Below, piece by piece: positions 1 through 5,614 of a stretch of DNA of 7,223 bases. The stretch covers positions 1 to 7,223 of the forward strand of contig CAMFHW010000211.1 of NCBI GenBank assembly GCA_945952175.1, read 5' to 3'. The notes below the pieces were generated by a model, which did not search any database, was not told the DNA's origin, and saw only the letters and a program-made list of their open reading frames with translations. Source of the DNA: an uncultured Phenylobacterium sp. Lineage in GTDB: Bacteria; Pseudomonadota; Alphaproteobacteria; Caulobacterales; Caulobacteraceae. Each line of letters starts with the position of its first letter. The first letter of the stretch is position 1. The position numbers and the translations under genes were made by a program.

Positions 1-48
1 CCTCCGTCTCGGCGCGCTGCGCCGATCCACCTCCCCCAACGGGGGAGG
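1..48. repeat. Double-hairpin palindromic element (REP-like) at window edge
   Basis: Two perfect hairpins lie side by side. Bases 9-15 pair with 19-25 around a 3-nt loop, and bases 30-37 (CCTCCCCC) pair with 41-48 around the loop AAC. The second stem begins about 13 nt downstream of the M16 peptidase stop codon. No T-run follows on the minus strand, so a classical rho-independent terminator is not supported, although the structure could stabilise the 3' end of the transcript. Paired GC-rich hairpins with a CCTCCCCC/GGGGGAGG stem resemble dispersed intergenic palindromes that I recall from Caulobacterales and relatives; this is memory, not a search. The element may continue beyond base 1. Confidence 0.55.
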
Positions 49-61
49 GCTTGGAGATCGC

Positions 62-1321
62 CTAGCCGAGCAGGGCCCGGCGGAAGGCGTCGTCGGCTTT
101 CAGGGCGGCCTTGGGGCCGAGGATGCTGACGGCGGCCTTGCGGGGGGCCAGAAGGCCCTCGCCGATGCGGGCGAGGTCGGCGGCGGTGACGGCGTCGATG
201 TCGCGGGCGATCTCGGCGGTGGTCAGGATGCGGCCGAACAGCAGCACCTGGCCGGCGGCCTGTTCGGCGCGGGCCAGCGGGCTCTCGCGGGCCATGAACA
301 GGCCGGACTTGAGCTGGGCTTTGGCGCGGGCGAGCTCGGCGTCCTCGACGCGGGCGGCGAGCGCCATCACCTCACCGGCGGCGACGCGGGCGAGCTCGGC
401 GGCGTCCTTGGCCGCGCAGCCGGCGAAGATGCCCAGCACGCCCTGGTCGTCATAGGTCTCGGAATAGGCGTCGACCGCGTAGGCCAGGCCGCGCTTCTCG
501 CGGGCTTCCTGGAACAGGCGCGAGGCCATCCCGCCGCCGAGGATCTCGGTGAACAGCCGCAGCGCGAAATAGTCGTCGTCGCGCACGCCGACGGTCGGCA
601 GCAGGAAGACCAGATTGGCCTGTTCCAGCGGCTTGGCCGCCGTGCGCGAGCCGCCGACGAACCAGGCTTCTGCAAAGGGGGCGGCGCCTGTCCCGCGCAC
701 TTGACCGAAGTCGCGCTCAGCCAAGGCCAGCAGTTCGGCTTCGTCAACGGCGCCCGCAACCGACACGACCAACGCGTCGGGGGCGTAGAGGGCCGCGCGC
801 CAATCGGCAATGTCCTGAGGCGTGGCCGGCGCGAGCGAAGCGTCGGCGCCCAGGATCGGGCGGCCGAGGGGCTGGCCCTCGTAGGCGGCTTCCTGGGCCA
901 TCTCGAAGACAAGGTCGTCGGGGGTGTCGGCGGCCTCGGCGATCTCCTGGCCGACCACCTGCTTCTCGCGGGCGAGGTCGGTGGGGTCGAGGGTGGGCCG
1001 CTGGATCAGGTCGGCCAGCACGGCCGAGCCGAGGTCGAGCCCGCCGGCCAGGGCGCGGACCTGGAAGCTGGTGCGCTCATAGCCGGTGGCGGCGTTGATC
1101 TGGCCGCCCTCAGCCTCGATCACCTCGACGATGTCGCGGGCGGAACGGTCGCCGGCGCCCTTGAACACCATGTGCTCCAGCAGGTGCGACCAGCCGGAGC
1201 GGGCCTCGTCCTCGCTCCGGGCGCCGCGGCCCGCGACGACCGACAGGGCCACGGTCTCCAGCCCCGGCATCGGGTCGCAGACGACGCGGACGCCGTTGCT
1301 GAGGGTGTGGAGGCTCGCCAA
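62..1321 (-). CDS. M16B family zinc metallopeptidase (processing-peptidase type)
   Basis: This encodes a 419-residue metallopeptidase of family M16B, related to the beta subunit of the mitochondrial processing peptidase and to bacterial PqqL/YmxG-type enzymes. The inverted zinc motif HLLEH is at residues 46-50 (His46 and His50 bind zinc, Glu49 is catalytic). The third zinc ligand, Glu126, lies 75 residues after His50, which is the family spacing. The C-terminal half has the glycine-rich stretch LGGGMASRLF (261-270) followed by RGLAY (277-281), which carries the conserved Arg/Tyr pair used in substrate binding. Length is normal for a complete two-domain protein. There is no signal peptide or membrane span, so a cytoplasmic location is expected. 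The start is TTG at 1321: a GAGGA Shine-Dalgarno sits 5 nt upstream, and the next in-frame Met is at residue 18, inside the domain. It follows thrC by 8 nt and is probably co-transcribed. The natural substrate cannot be told from sequence. Confidence 0.93.
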   Translation of the reverse strand: MASLHTLSNGVRVVCDPMPGLETVALSVVAGRGARSEDEARSGWSHLLEHMVFKGAGDRSARDIVEVIEAEGGQINAATGYERTSFQVRALAGGLDLGSAVLADLIQRPTLDPTDLAREKQVVGQEIAEAADTPDDLVFEMAQEAAYEGQPLGRPILGADASLAPATPQDIADWRAALYAPDALVVSVAGAVDEAELLALAERDFGQVRGTGAAPFAEAWFVGGSRTAAKPLEQANLVFLLPTVGVRDDDYFALRLFTEILGGGMASRLFQEAREKRGLAYAVDAYSETYDDQGVLGIFAGCAAKDAAELARVAAGEVMALAARVEDAELARAKAQLKSGLFMARESPLARAEQAAGQVLLFGRILTTAEIARDIDAVTAADLARIGEGLLAPRKAAVSILGPKAALKADDAFRRALLG

Positions 1322-1326
1322 ACCGG

Positions 1327-1331
1327 TCCTC
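1327..1331 (-). promoter_or_regulatory. Ribosome binding site of the M16 peptidase, overlapping the thrC stop
   Basis: On the minus strand GAGGA lies 5 nt before the TTG start, and two of its bases belong to the thrC TGA stop codon. This site decides the non-ATG start. It also suggests that ribosomes ending on thrC can re-initiate on the peptidase gene. Confidence 0.7.
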
Positions 1332-2721
1332 AGCCTTCCGCGAAGGCGCGGACATAGGCCTTGATGGTGTCCGCCTCCGCCGGCAGGTGGTCGAAGCGCT
1401 CGGCCTTGGCGGCCAGGGCGCGCGCCTTGCGCGGGGTGACCGGGGTCTCGCCGGCGGCCGCGGCGACCGCTTCCGGGAACTTGGCGGCGTGGGCGGTCGA
1501 CAGGATCACCACCGGATCCTCGAGATCGCGCGAACGGTGGAAGGCGTTCACCGCCACCGCGGTGTGCGGGTCGATCAGCTGGCCGGTTTCGTTGAGGGTG
1601 GCCAGGATGGTGCGGCTGGTGTCGCCCTCGCCCACCGAGAGGCCGGTGAAGGTCTCGCGCATGGCGGCGAGCGCCTGGGGCGGGATCTCGATGAAGCCGG
1701 TCTCGGCGAAGGCCTTGAAGGCGCGGGCGGTCTCCAGGCCGTCTCGGCGGACGCACTCGAAATAGAGCCGCTCGAAGTTGGAGGCCGACTGGATGTCCAT
1801 GGCCGGCGACTGGGTGGCGGCGACCGCGCCGCGCGTATAGCGGCCGTCCTGGAAGGCGCGGGCCAGGATGTCGTTGGAGTTGGTCGCGACCACGATCTTC
1901 GAGATCGGCAGGCCCAGCTTCTTGGCCACATAGCCGGCGAAGCCGTCGCCGAAATTGCCCGACGGGACGCAGAAAGCCACCGCCCGGCCCGGCGCGCCGA
2001 GCGCCACGGCGGAGGTGAAATAGTAGACCGCCTGGGCGACGATGCGGGCGAAGTTGATCGAGTTGACAGCCGAGAGGCCCACCGACTGCTTCAGCGAGGC
2101 GTCGGCGAGCGCGTCCTTCAGGATCGCCTGGCAGTCGTCGAAGGTGCCGGCGACGGCGACGCAGCGGACATTGTCCTCGGCCGCCGTGGTCATGAAGCGG
2201 CGCTGGACCTCGGAGATGCGGCCGTCCGGGAACATGGCGACGATGCGGGTGTTGGCGCGGCCACGGAAGGCCTCGACCGCCGCGCCGCCGGTGTCGCCCG
2301 AGGTGGCGCACAGGATGGTCTGGGTGCGGCCCGACTGGCCCAGAACGTGGTCCGACAGGCGGGCCAGCAGCTGCATGGCCACGTCCTTGAAGGCGAGGCT
2401 GGGGCCGTGGAACAGCTCGGCGATGAAGCCGTTGGGCGCGATCTGGGTCAGGGGGACCACCGCCGGGTGGGTGAAGCCGGCATAGGCTTCCGCGCACATC
2501 TCGGCCAGGGTCTCGCGCGGGATCTCGTCGCCGACGAAGGCGGCCAGGACCTCGGTCGCCACCGCCGCATAGGGCTGGCCGGCGAAGGCCGCGATCTGTT
2601 CGCGGGTAAGGGTCGGCCATTCCTCGGGCACATAGAGCCCGCCATCGGGGGCCAGGCCCGCCAGGACCGCATCGACAAAACCGACCGCGGGCGAGGCGCC
2701 GCGCGTGGAGACGTACCGCAT
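1330..2721 (-). CDS. thrC: Threonine synthase
   Basis: This PLP enzyme converts O-phospho-L-homoserine and water to L-threonine and phosphate, the last step of threonine biosynthesis in the cytoplasm. The protein has 463 residues, typical of the longer threonine synthase type with a separate N-terminal domain (roughly residues 1-80). The PLP lysine is Lys112 in HGPSLAFKD (105-113). The phosphate and cofactor loop SGDTGGAAVEAF is at 141-152 and the glycine-rich VPSGNFGDGFAGY at 252-264. Both are hallmark motifs of the family. The ATG at 2721 shares its A with the surf1 TGA stop (TGATG), and a strong GGAAGG lies at 2726-2731, so the start is well supported and translation is probably coupled to surf1. 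No attenuator or leader peptide can fit between the genes, so any threonine control must come from elsewhere. Its position behind oxidase assembly genes is odd functionally but known in alphaproteobacterial genomes. Confidence 0.96.
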   Translation of the reverse strand: MRYVSTRGASPAVGFVDAVLAGLAPDGGLYVPEEWPTLTREQIAAFAGQPYAAVATEVLAAFVGDEIPRETLAEMCAEAYAGFTHPAVVPLTQIAPNGFIAELFHGPSLAFKDVAMQLLARLSDHVLGQSGRTQTILCATSGDTGGAAVEAFRGRANTRIVAMFPDGRISEVQRRFMTTAAEDNVRCVAVAGTFDDCQAILKDALADASLKQSVGLSAVNSINFARIVAQAVYYFTSAVALGAPGRAVAFCVPSGNFGDGFAGYVAKKLGLPISKIVVATNSNDILARAFQDGRYTRGAVAATQSPAMDIQSASNFERLYFECVRRDGLETARAFKAFAETGFIEIPPQALAAMRETFTGLSVGEGDTSRTILATLNETGQLIDPHTAVAVNAFHRSRDLEDPVVILSTAHAAKFPEAVAAAAGETPVTPRKARALAAKAERFDHLPAEADTIKAYVRAFAEG

Positions 2722-3458
2722 CAGGCCTTCCACCATTTCCAGAGGCTGGCGGCATAGACGCAGGCCAGGGCGGCGGCAAGGCCGAACCAGGTGAGCGCGT
2801 ATTCCAGGTGGCGGTTGGGGATCTCGCTGGGGAGCGGCGCGGGGTCGAGCGCCTTCCACTGCGGGTTGGACGAGGTCTCGGCCATCAGCACCAGGGGCGC
2901 CGGGGCCGACGCGCCCAGGGCCTTGGCCATGGCGGGCACGTCGCGCGAGTACCAGCGGTTGGCGGCGACGTCGTTCTTGGGGGTGACGAAGCTCGGGCGG
3001 TCGGGCGCGCGCAGGACGCCGACCAGGTGCAGCGGCGTGGCGTCGGTGGGATTGACCGGCGGACGGGCCGAGACGGTGTCGGCGACGAAGCCGCGGTCGA
3101 CCAGGACGCTGGCGTAGCGCGCGGATGAGACCTTGCAGGCGGACATCAGCCGCACGCCGGCCCCGCCGTCGCGGACCGAATAGAGCTCGACGAAGGGCGC
3201 GGCGCCGAGGCCGGGGCAGTCGACGGCGACGCGGGTGAAGCCGGTGTCGGCGCCGGCGGCCATGCGCTCCAGCACCGGCTCGATCGGCCGGGCGGGGGCG
3301 GCCTGCAGGGCGGCGATGCGGGCGAGGAGGCCTTCCTTCCAGGCCAGGCGCTGGAGTTGCCACGCGCCGAGGGCCACGAGGACGGCGAGCGCGATCGCGG
3401 TGGAGACGGTGAGCCCCACGGGGAACCGCTTGGCGGGCGCGGCGACCTCAATCGTCAT
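2721..3458 (-). CDS. surf1: SURF1 family cytochrome oxidase assembly protein
   Basis: SURF1 (Shy1 in yeast) is an inner-membrane assembly factor that helps place heme a in subunit I of cytochrome c oxidase. The 245-residue protein has the family layout of two membrane spans flanking a periplasmic domain. Span one is about residues 14-33, followed by the motif GAWQLQRLAWK (31-41). Span two is about 222-239, preceded by NRHLEYALTWF (215-225), the family's C-terminal signature. LVDRGFV (119-125) matches the conserved internal motif. The periplasmic part has two cysteines, Cys81 and Cys108, not required by the family motif. The start at 3458 has only a weak Shine-Dalgarno and lies 11 nt inside the end of the DUF983 gene, so translational coupling is likely. 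The TGA stop overlaps the thrC start by one base. Its place after ctaE fits a role in oxidase assembly. Confidence 0.95.
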   Translation of the reverse strand: MTIEVAAPAKRFPVGLTVSTAIALAVLVALGAWQLQRLAWKEGLLARIAALQAAPARPIEPVLERMAAGADTGFTRVAVDCPGLGAAPFVELYSVRDGGAGVRLMSACKVSSARYASVLVDRGFVADTVSARPPVNPTDATPLHLVGVLRAPDRPSFVTPKNDVAANRWYSRDVPAMAKALGASAPAPLVLMAETSSNPQWKALDPAPLPSEIPNRHLEYALTWFGLAAALACVYAASLWKWWKA

Positions 3459-3807
3459 TGCGCGCTTCGGAGGCCCGGTTGGCGAACTGGGCGGCGAGCA
3501 TGACGCCCTTCATCGGCCGCAGCAGACCCAGGCACACCATCACGGTCAGCGGCAGCCAGACCACCAGGTGGACCCAGATAGGGGGATGATAGGCGACCTC
3601 GGTGAACAGGGCGGCGAAGGCCACCAGGAAGCCGGCGATCAGGATCACGAAGACCGCGGGCCCATCGCCGCTGTCGGCCTTGGCGAGGTCGTAGCCACAG
3701 GCCTCGCAGCGCGGGGAGACTTTCAGGAAGCCCTCGAAGAGAGGGCCCTCCCCGCAATTGGGACAATGGCCGGCCAATCCCGCCAGGAGGGGGTTATGGC
3801 CGGCCAT
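3448..3807 (-). CDS. DUF983 zinc-ribbon membrane protein of the oxidase operon
   Basis: This is a 119-residue protein of the DUF983 family, whose molecular function is not established. A four-cysteine zinc-ribbon pattern, CPNCG at 15-19 and CEACG at 34-38, is followed by two hydrophobic segments at about 50-70 and 77-96. This suggests a metal-binding N-terminal head on a membrane hairpin; the topology is inferred. The reading frame is open upstream to an ATG at 3882, but that start would run through the palindromic spacer and add a charged, low-complexity leader. The ATG at 3807, shortly before the first cysteine pair, is preferred, with a moderate AAGGCGGGG upstream. The gene lies between ctaE and surf1 and overlaps surf1 by 11 nt. 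Neighbours make a part in oxidase assembly or metal handling plausible, but nothing in the sequence proves it. Confidence 0.87.
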   Translation of the reverse strand: MAGHNPLLAGLAGHCPNCGEGPLFEGFLKVSPRCEACGYDLAKADSGDGPAVFVILIAGFLVAFAALFTEVAYHPPIWVHLVVWLPLTVMVCLGLLRPMKGVMLAAQFANRASEARNDD

Positions 3808-3824
3808 CGGGCCCCGCCTTGAGG

Positions 3825-3910
3825 CAAAGTGGGTACCGGTTTGCCGCCCGGAAGGCGGGGCTCTTTTGGGAAGAGCCCGCATGCGGACGCAAAACCGGTC
3901 GCCACTTTTG
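3825..3910. repeat. REP-like nested palindrome in the ctaE-DUF983 spacer
   Basis: An outer imperfect inverted repeat pairs 3825-3843 (CAAAGTGGGTACCGGTTTG) with 3890-3910, with about two mismatches and two single-base bulges. Nested inside are a 5-bp stem (3844-3848 with 3854-3858) and a perfect 8-bp hairpin, GGGCTCTT at 3858-3865 with AAGAGCCC at 3871-3878 around a 5-nt loop. The octamer GCATGCGG occurs at 3879-3886 and again at 3913-3920. No T-run follows on either strand, so it is not a standard terminator. From memory, AAAGTGG..ACCGGTTTTG palindromes are dispersed between genes in many alphaproteobacteria, so this is probably a REP/BIME-type element. It sits between two genes of one operon and could uncouple their mRNA levels. 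Confidence 0.65.
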
Positions 3911-3924
3911 CTGCATGCGGGTGG

Positions 3925-4776
3925 TCAGCCGTGACCGCCGACGGCGCCGCCGAAGATCACGTAGATGAAGGCGAACAGGAACAGCCAGACCACGTCCACG
4001 AAGTGCCAGTACCAGGCGGCCGCTTCGAAGCCGAAGTGCTGCTTGGGGGTGAAATCGCCACGGAGGGCGCGCAGCAGGCAGACCAGCAGGAAGATGGTGC
4101 CGACGAGCACGTGGAAACCGTGGAAGCCGGTCGCCATGAAGAAGGTCGCGCCGTAGATCGAGTTCTTGAAGTCGAACGGAGCATGGGCATATTCGTAGCC
4201 CTGCACGAAGGAGAAGAGCACGCCGAGCAGCACGGTGAGCAGCAGGCCGCGGACCAGACCCTTGCGATCACCATGGAGCAGCGCATGGTGCGCCCAGGTG
4301 ACGGTCGTGCCGGACAGAAGCAGGATCACGGTGTTGTAGAGCGGCAGGTGCCAGGGATCGAGAACCTCGATGCCCTTCGGCGGCCAGTGACCGCCGGTGA
4401 ATTCGACGCGGGAGAGCTGGTGGGCTTCGCCGGCAAAGAGGCTGGCATCGAAGAAGGCCCAGAACCAGGCGACGAAGAACATCACTTCCGAAGCGATGAA
4501 CATGATCATGCCGTAGCGCAGGCCGATGGAGACGACCGGGGTGTGGTCGCCCTGGTTGGCCTCGATGGTCACGTCGCGCCACCAGGCGGCCATGGTGAAC
4601 AGCACGCCCGCCAGGCCCAGGAAGAAGATCCAGGGGTCATGCTTGGGAAGGCCGAACAGGCCCTTCATCCAGATCACCCCGCCCAGCGCCATCACCACGG
4701 CGGCCGCGGAGCCGACCAGAGGCCAGGGACTCGGGTTCACCAGGTGGTAGTCGTGCTTGACGTCGCCCGCAGACAT
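3925..4776 (-). CDS. ctaE: Cytochrome c oxidase subunit III (aa3 type)
   Basis: Subunit III of the aa3 oxidase is a seven-span inner-membrane protein that binds lipid, stabilises the catalytic core and supports proton uptake through the D pathway. The 283-residue product has the expected landmarks: WWRDVTIEANQGDHT (65-79), the conserved acidic site in SEVMFFVAWFWAFF (96-109, Glu97), WPPKGIEVLDPWHLPLYNT (131-149), TGFHGFHV (216-223), and the last-helix block AAAWYWHFVDVVWLFLF (252-268). It ends close to the last helix, as usual. The chosen ATG at 4776 has AGGA at 4782-4785, spaced 5 nt. An upstream in-frame ATG at 4836 is rejected because it would translate the leader hairpin and lacks family similarity. 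The gene is 75 nt after ctaG and 117 nt before the DUF983 gene. Confidence 0.97.
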   Translation of the reverse strand: MSAGDVKHDYHLVNPSPWPLVGSAAAVVMALGGVIWMKGLFGLPKHDPWIFFLGLAGVLFTMAAWWRDVTIEANQGDHTPVVSIGLRYGMIMFIASEVMFFVAWFWAFFDASLFAGEAHQLSRVEFTGGHWPPKGIEVLDPWHLPLYNTVILLLSGTTVTWAHHALLHGDRKGLVRGLLLTVLLGVLFSFVQGYEYAHAPFDFKNSIYGATFFMATGFHGFHVLVGTIFLLVCLLRALRGDFTPKQHFGFEAAAWYWHFVDVVWLFLFAFIYVIFGGAVGGHG

Positions 4777-4781
4777 ATCGG

Positions 4782-4785
4782 TCCT
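4782..4785 (-). promoter_or_regulatory. Ribosome binding site of ctaE
   Basis: AGGA lies 5 nt upstream of the ATG at 4776 and supports this start over the in-frame ATG at 4836. A second purine-rich run, GAGAGGGG, lies a few bases further upstream. Confidence 0.6.
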
Positions 4786-4803
4786 AACCCCTCTCAAATC
4801 TCG

Positions 4804-4834
4804 GCGCCGGTCCCACTCTCCCGGGAGTCGGCGC
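4804..4834 (-). other. GC-rich hairpin in the ctaG-ctaE spacer
   Basis: GCGCCG (4804-4809) pairs with CGGCGC (4829-4834). An inner stem ACTC/GAGT (4815-4818 with 4825-4828) encloses the palindrome CTCCCGGGAG (4818-4827), leaving a five-base bulge on one side. It begins about 17 nt after the ctaG stop on the minus strand and ends about 27 nt before the ctaE start. No T-run follows, so termination is not supported. A role in mRNA processing or stability between assembly-factor and structural-subunit genes is inference. Confidence 0.4.
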
Positions 4835-4851
4835 AAGTCGTTCGCGTGACG

Positions 4852-5484
4852 CTATAGCCCTGCCGTGGCCTTCCCGCCAAGGCCCGAAGCCGCCTTCTCC
4901 TGCGACGCTTGCGCCTGTTTGGGCGCGACGGCCGGATAGAAGGTGTAGGAGAGCGTCACCTCTCCCTTGTTCCGGGTGTCCAAATCGTTCGCGTACTTCG
5001 GATCGACGAAATAGACGACGGGGAATTCGACGGTCGTGCGCGGCGCGATCGTCTGGTCCGAGAAGCAGAAGCATTCGAGCTTCTGGAAGTACGGGCCCGC
5101 CTGTTCCGGCACGACGTTGTAGACCGCGTGACCGGTGATCGGCTTGTCGGAATTGTTGGTGACCTTGAAGTAGGCCAGCCCCGTCTCGCCGATCTTGACG
5201 GTCTGTGAGGTCTGCTCGGCGGTGAAGGTCCAGGGCAGGTCGCGGATATTGGTGTCGAAGCGCACCTGCAGGGTCTGATCGATCACCTGGCCGGCGGCGG
5301 CGCTGGCCTTGCGGGTCGAACCGTTGAAGCCGGTGAGCTGGCAGAAGGCCTTGTAGAGCGGCACGGCGGCATAGGCCGCGCCCACCATGCCACCGAACAC
5401 GCTGGCGCAGACGATGGCGACGAGGAGGTTGCGCCGGGCCGCCGCGGAGGCGGGCGGGCGGCTAGAAGGGCTGTTGGGCGACAT
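4852..5484 (-). CDS. ctaG: Cytochrome c oxidase assembly protein CtaG (Cox11 family)
   Basis: CtaG/Cox11 delivers copper to the CuB site of subunit I. The 210-residue protein has a short cytoplasmic N-terminus, one membrane anchor (about residues 19-41) and a periplasmic immunoglobulin-like copper domain. The copper motif CFCF gives Cys138 and Cys140. Cys48, in AFCQLTG just after the anchor, is the third cysteine conserved in the family. Other typical stretches are PLYKAFCQLTGF (42-53), VRFDTNI (74-80) and VVPEQAGPYFQKLECFCF (124-141). This is the Cox11-type CtaG, not the unrelated Bacillus CtaG. The ATG at 5484 has GGGAG at 5488-5492. The start lies 23 nt inside the end of the small CoxF-like gene, which suggests coupled translation. 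The C-terminal tail after about residue 188 is Ala/Gln/Lys-rich and probably flexible. Confidence 0.97.
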   Translation of the reverse strand: MSPNSPSSRPPASAAARRNLLVAIVCASVFGGMVGAAYAAVPLYKAFCQLTGFNGSTRKASAAAGQVIDQTLQVRFDTNIRDLPWTFTAEQTSQTVKIGETGLAYFKVTNNSDKPITGHAVYNVVPEQAGPYFQKLECFCFSDQTIAPRTTVEFPVVYFVDPKYANDLDTRNKGEVTLSYTFYPAVAPKQAQASQEKAASGLGGKATAGL

Positions 5485-5614
5485 TGGCTCCCAGCCGGAC
5501 GATGGTGACGACGAAGACCAGCGCGACGAACAGGACCAGCCCAAGCGCCAGCGCGATATTGCGGCCGCGTCGGGCGCGGGCCTCGCCCTCGGTTTCGCGG
5601 GCAGGATCGCTCAT
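5462..5614 (-). CDS. Small single-span membrane protein, CoxF-like
   Basis: This 50-residue protein has an Arg/Glu-rich N-terminus (residues 1-18), one strong membrane span (about 19-38) and a short tail containing VRLGANVAQQPF (39-50). The ATG at 5614 overlaps the ctaB TGA stop as ATGA and is preceded by AAGGTGA (5619-5625). The stop (TAG) lies 23 nt inside ctaG. This tight packing between ctaB and ctaG, with a good ribosome site, makes it a real gene. Small one-span proteins at this spot in alphaproteobacterial cox operons are annotated CoxF or left hypothetical. I assign the name by position and shape, not by alignment. N-in topology is expected from the positive residues before the span. 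A part in oxidase assembly is likely but unproven. Confidence 0.85.
   Translation of the reverse strand: MSDPARETEGEARARRGRNIALALGLVLFVALVFVVTIVRLGANVAQQPF

Noticed and set aside
1387..2757. A 456-residue plus-strand open frame opposite thrC.
   Set aside because: Its composition is that of an antisense shadow of a GC-rich gene, with no recognisable domain, and thrC on the other strand is certain.
62..2779. A 905-residue open frame on the minus strand spanning the peptidase, thrC and the end of surf1.
   Set aside because: Only the last 419 residues are the M16 peptidase. The upstream part is an Arg/Gly/Pro-rich out-of-frame reading of thrC, open because of high GC.
3858..3878. A rho-independent terminator at the perfect 8-bp hairpin after ctaE.
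   Set aside because: No T-run follows on the minus strand, and the hairpin sits inside a larger REP-like palindrome.
3808..3882. An N-terminal extension of the DUF983 protein starting at the ATG at 3882.
   Set aside because: The added 25 residues are encoded by the palindromic element and do not resemble the family N-terminus; ATG 3807 fits better.
3808..3924. An internal promoter for the DUF983-surf1-thrC-peptidase genes.
   Set aside because: I could not find a convincing -35/-10 pair on the minus strand; the spacer is explained by the palindrome. A transcription-start map would decide.
3829..4857. A 342-residue plus-strand open frame opposite ctaE.
   Set aside because: It is rich in Glu, Gln and His as expected from the complement of a membrane-protein gene, it starts inside the palindromic spacer, and ctaE explains the region.
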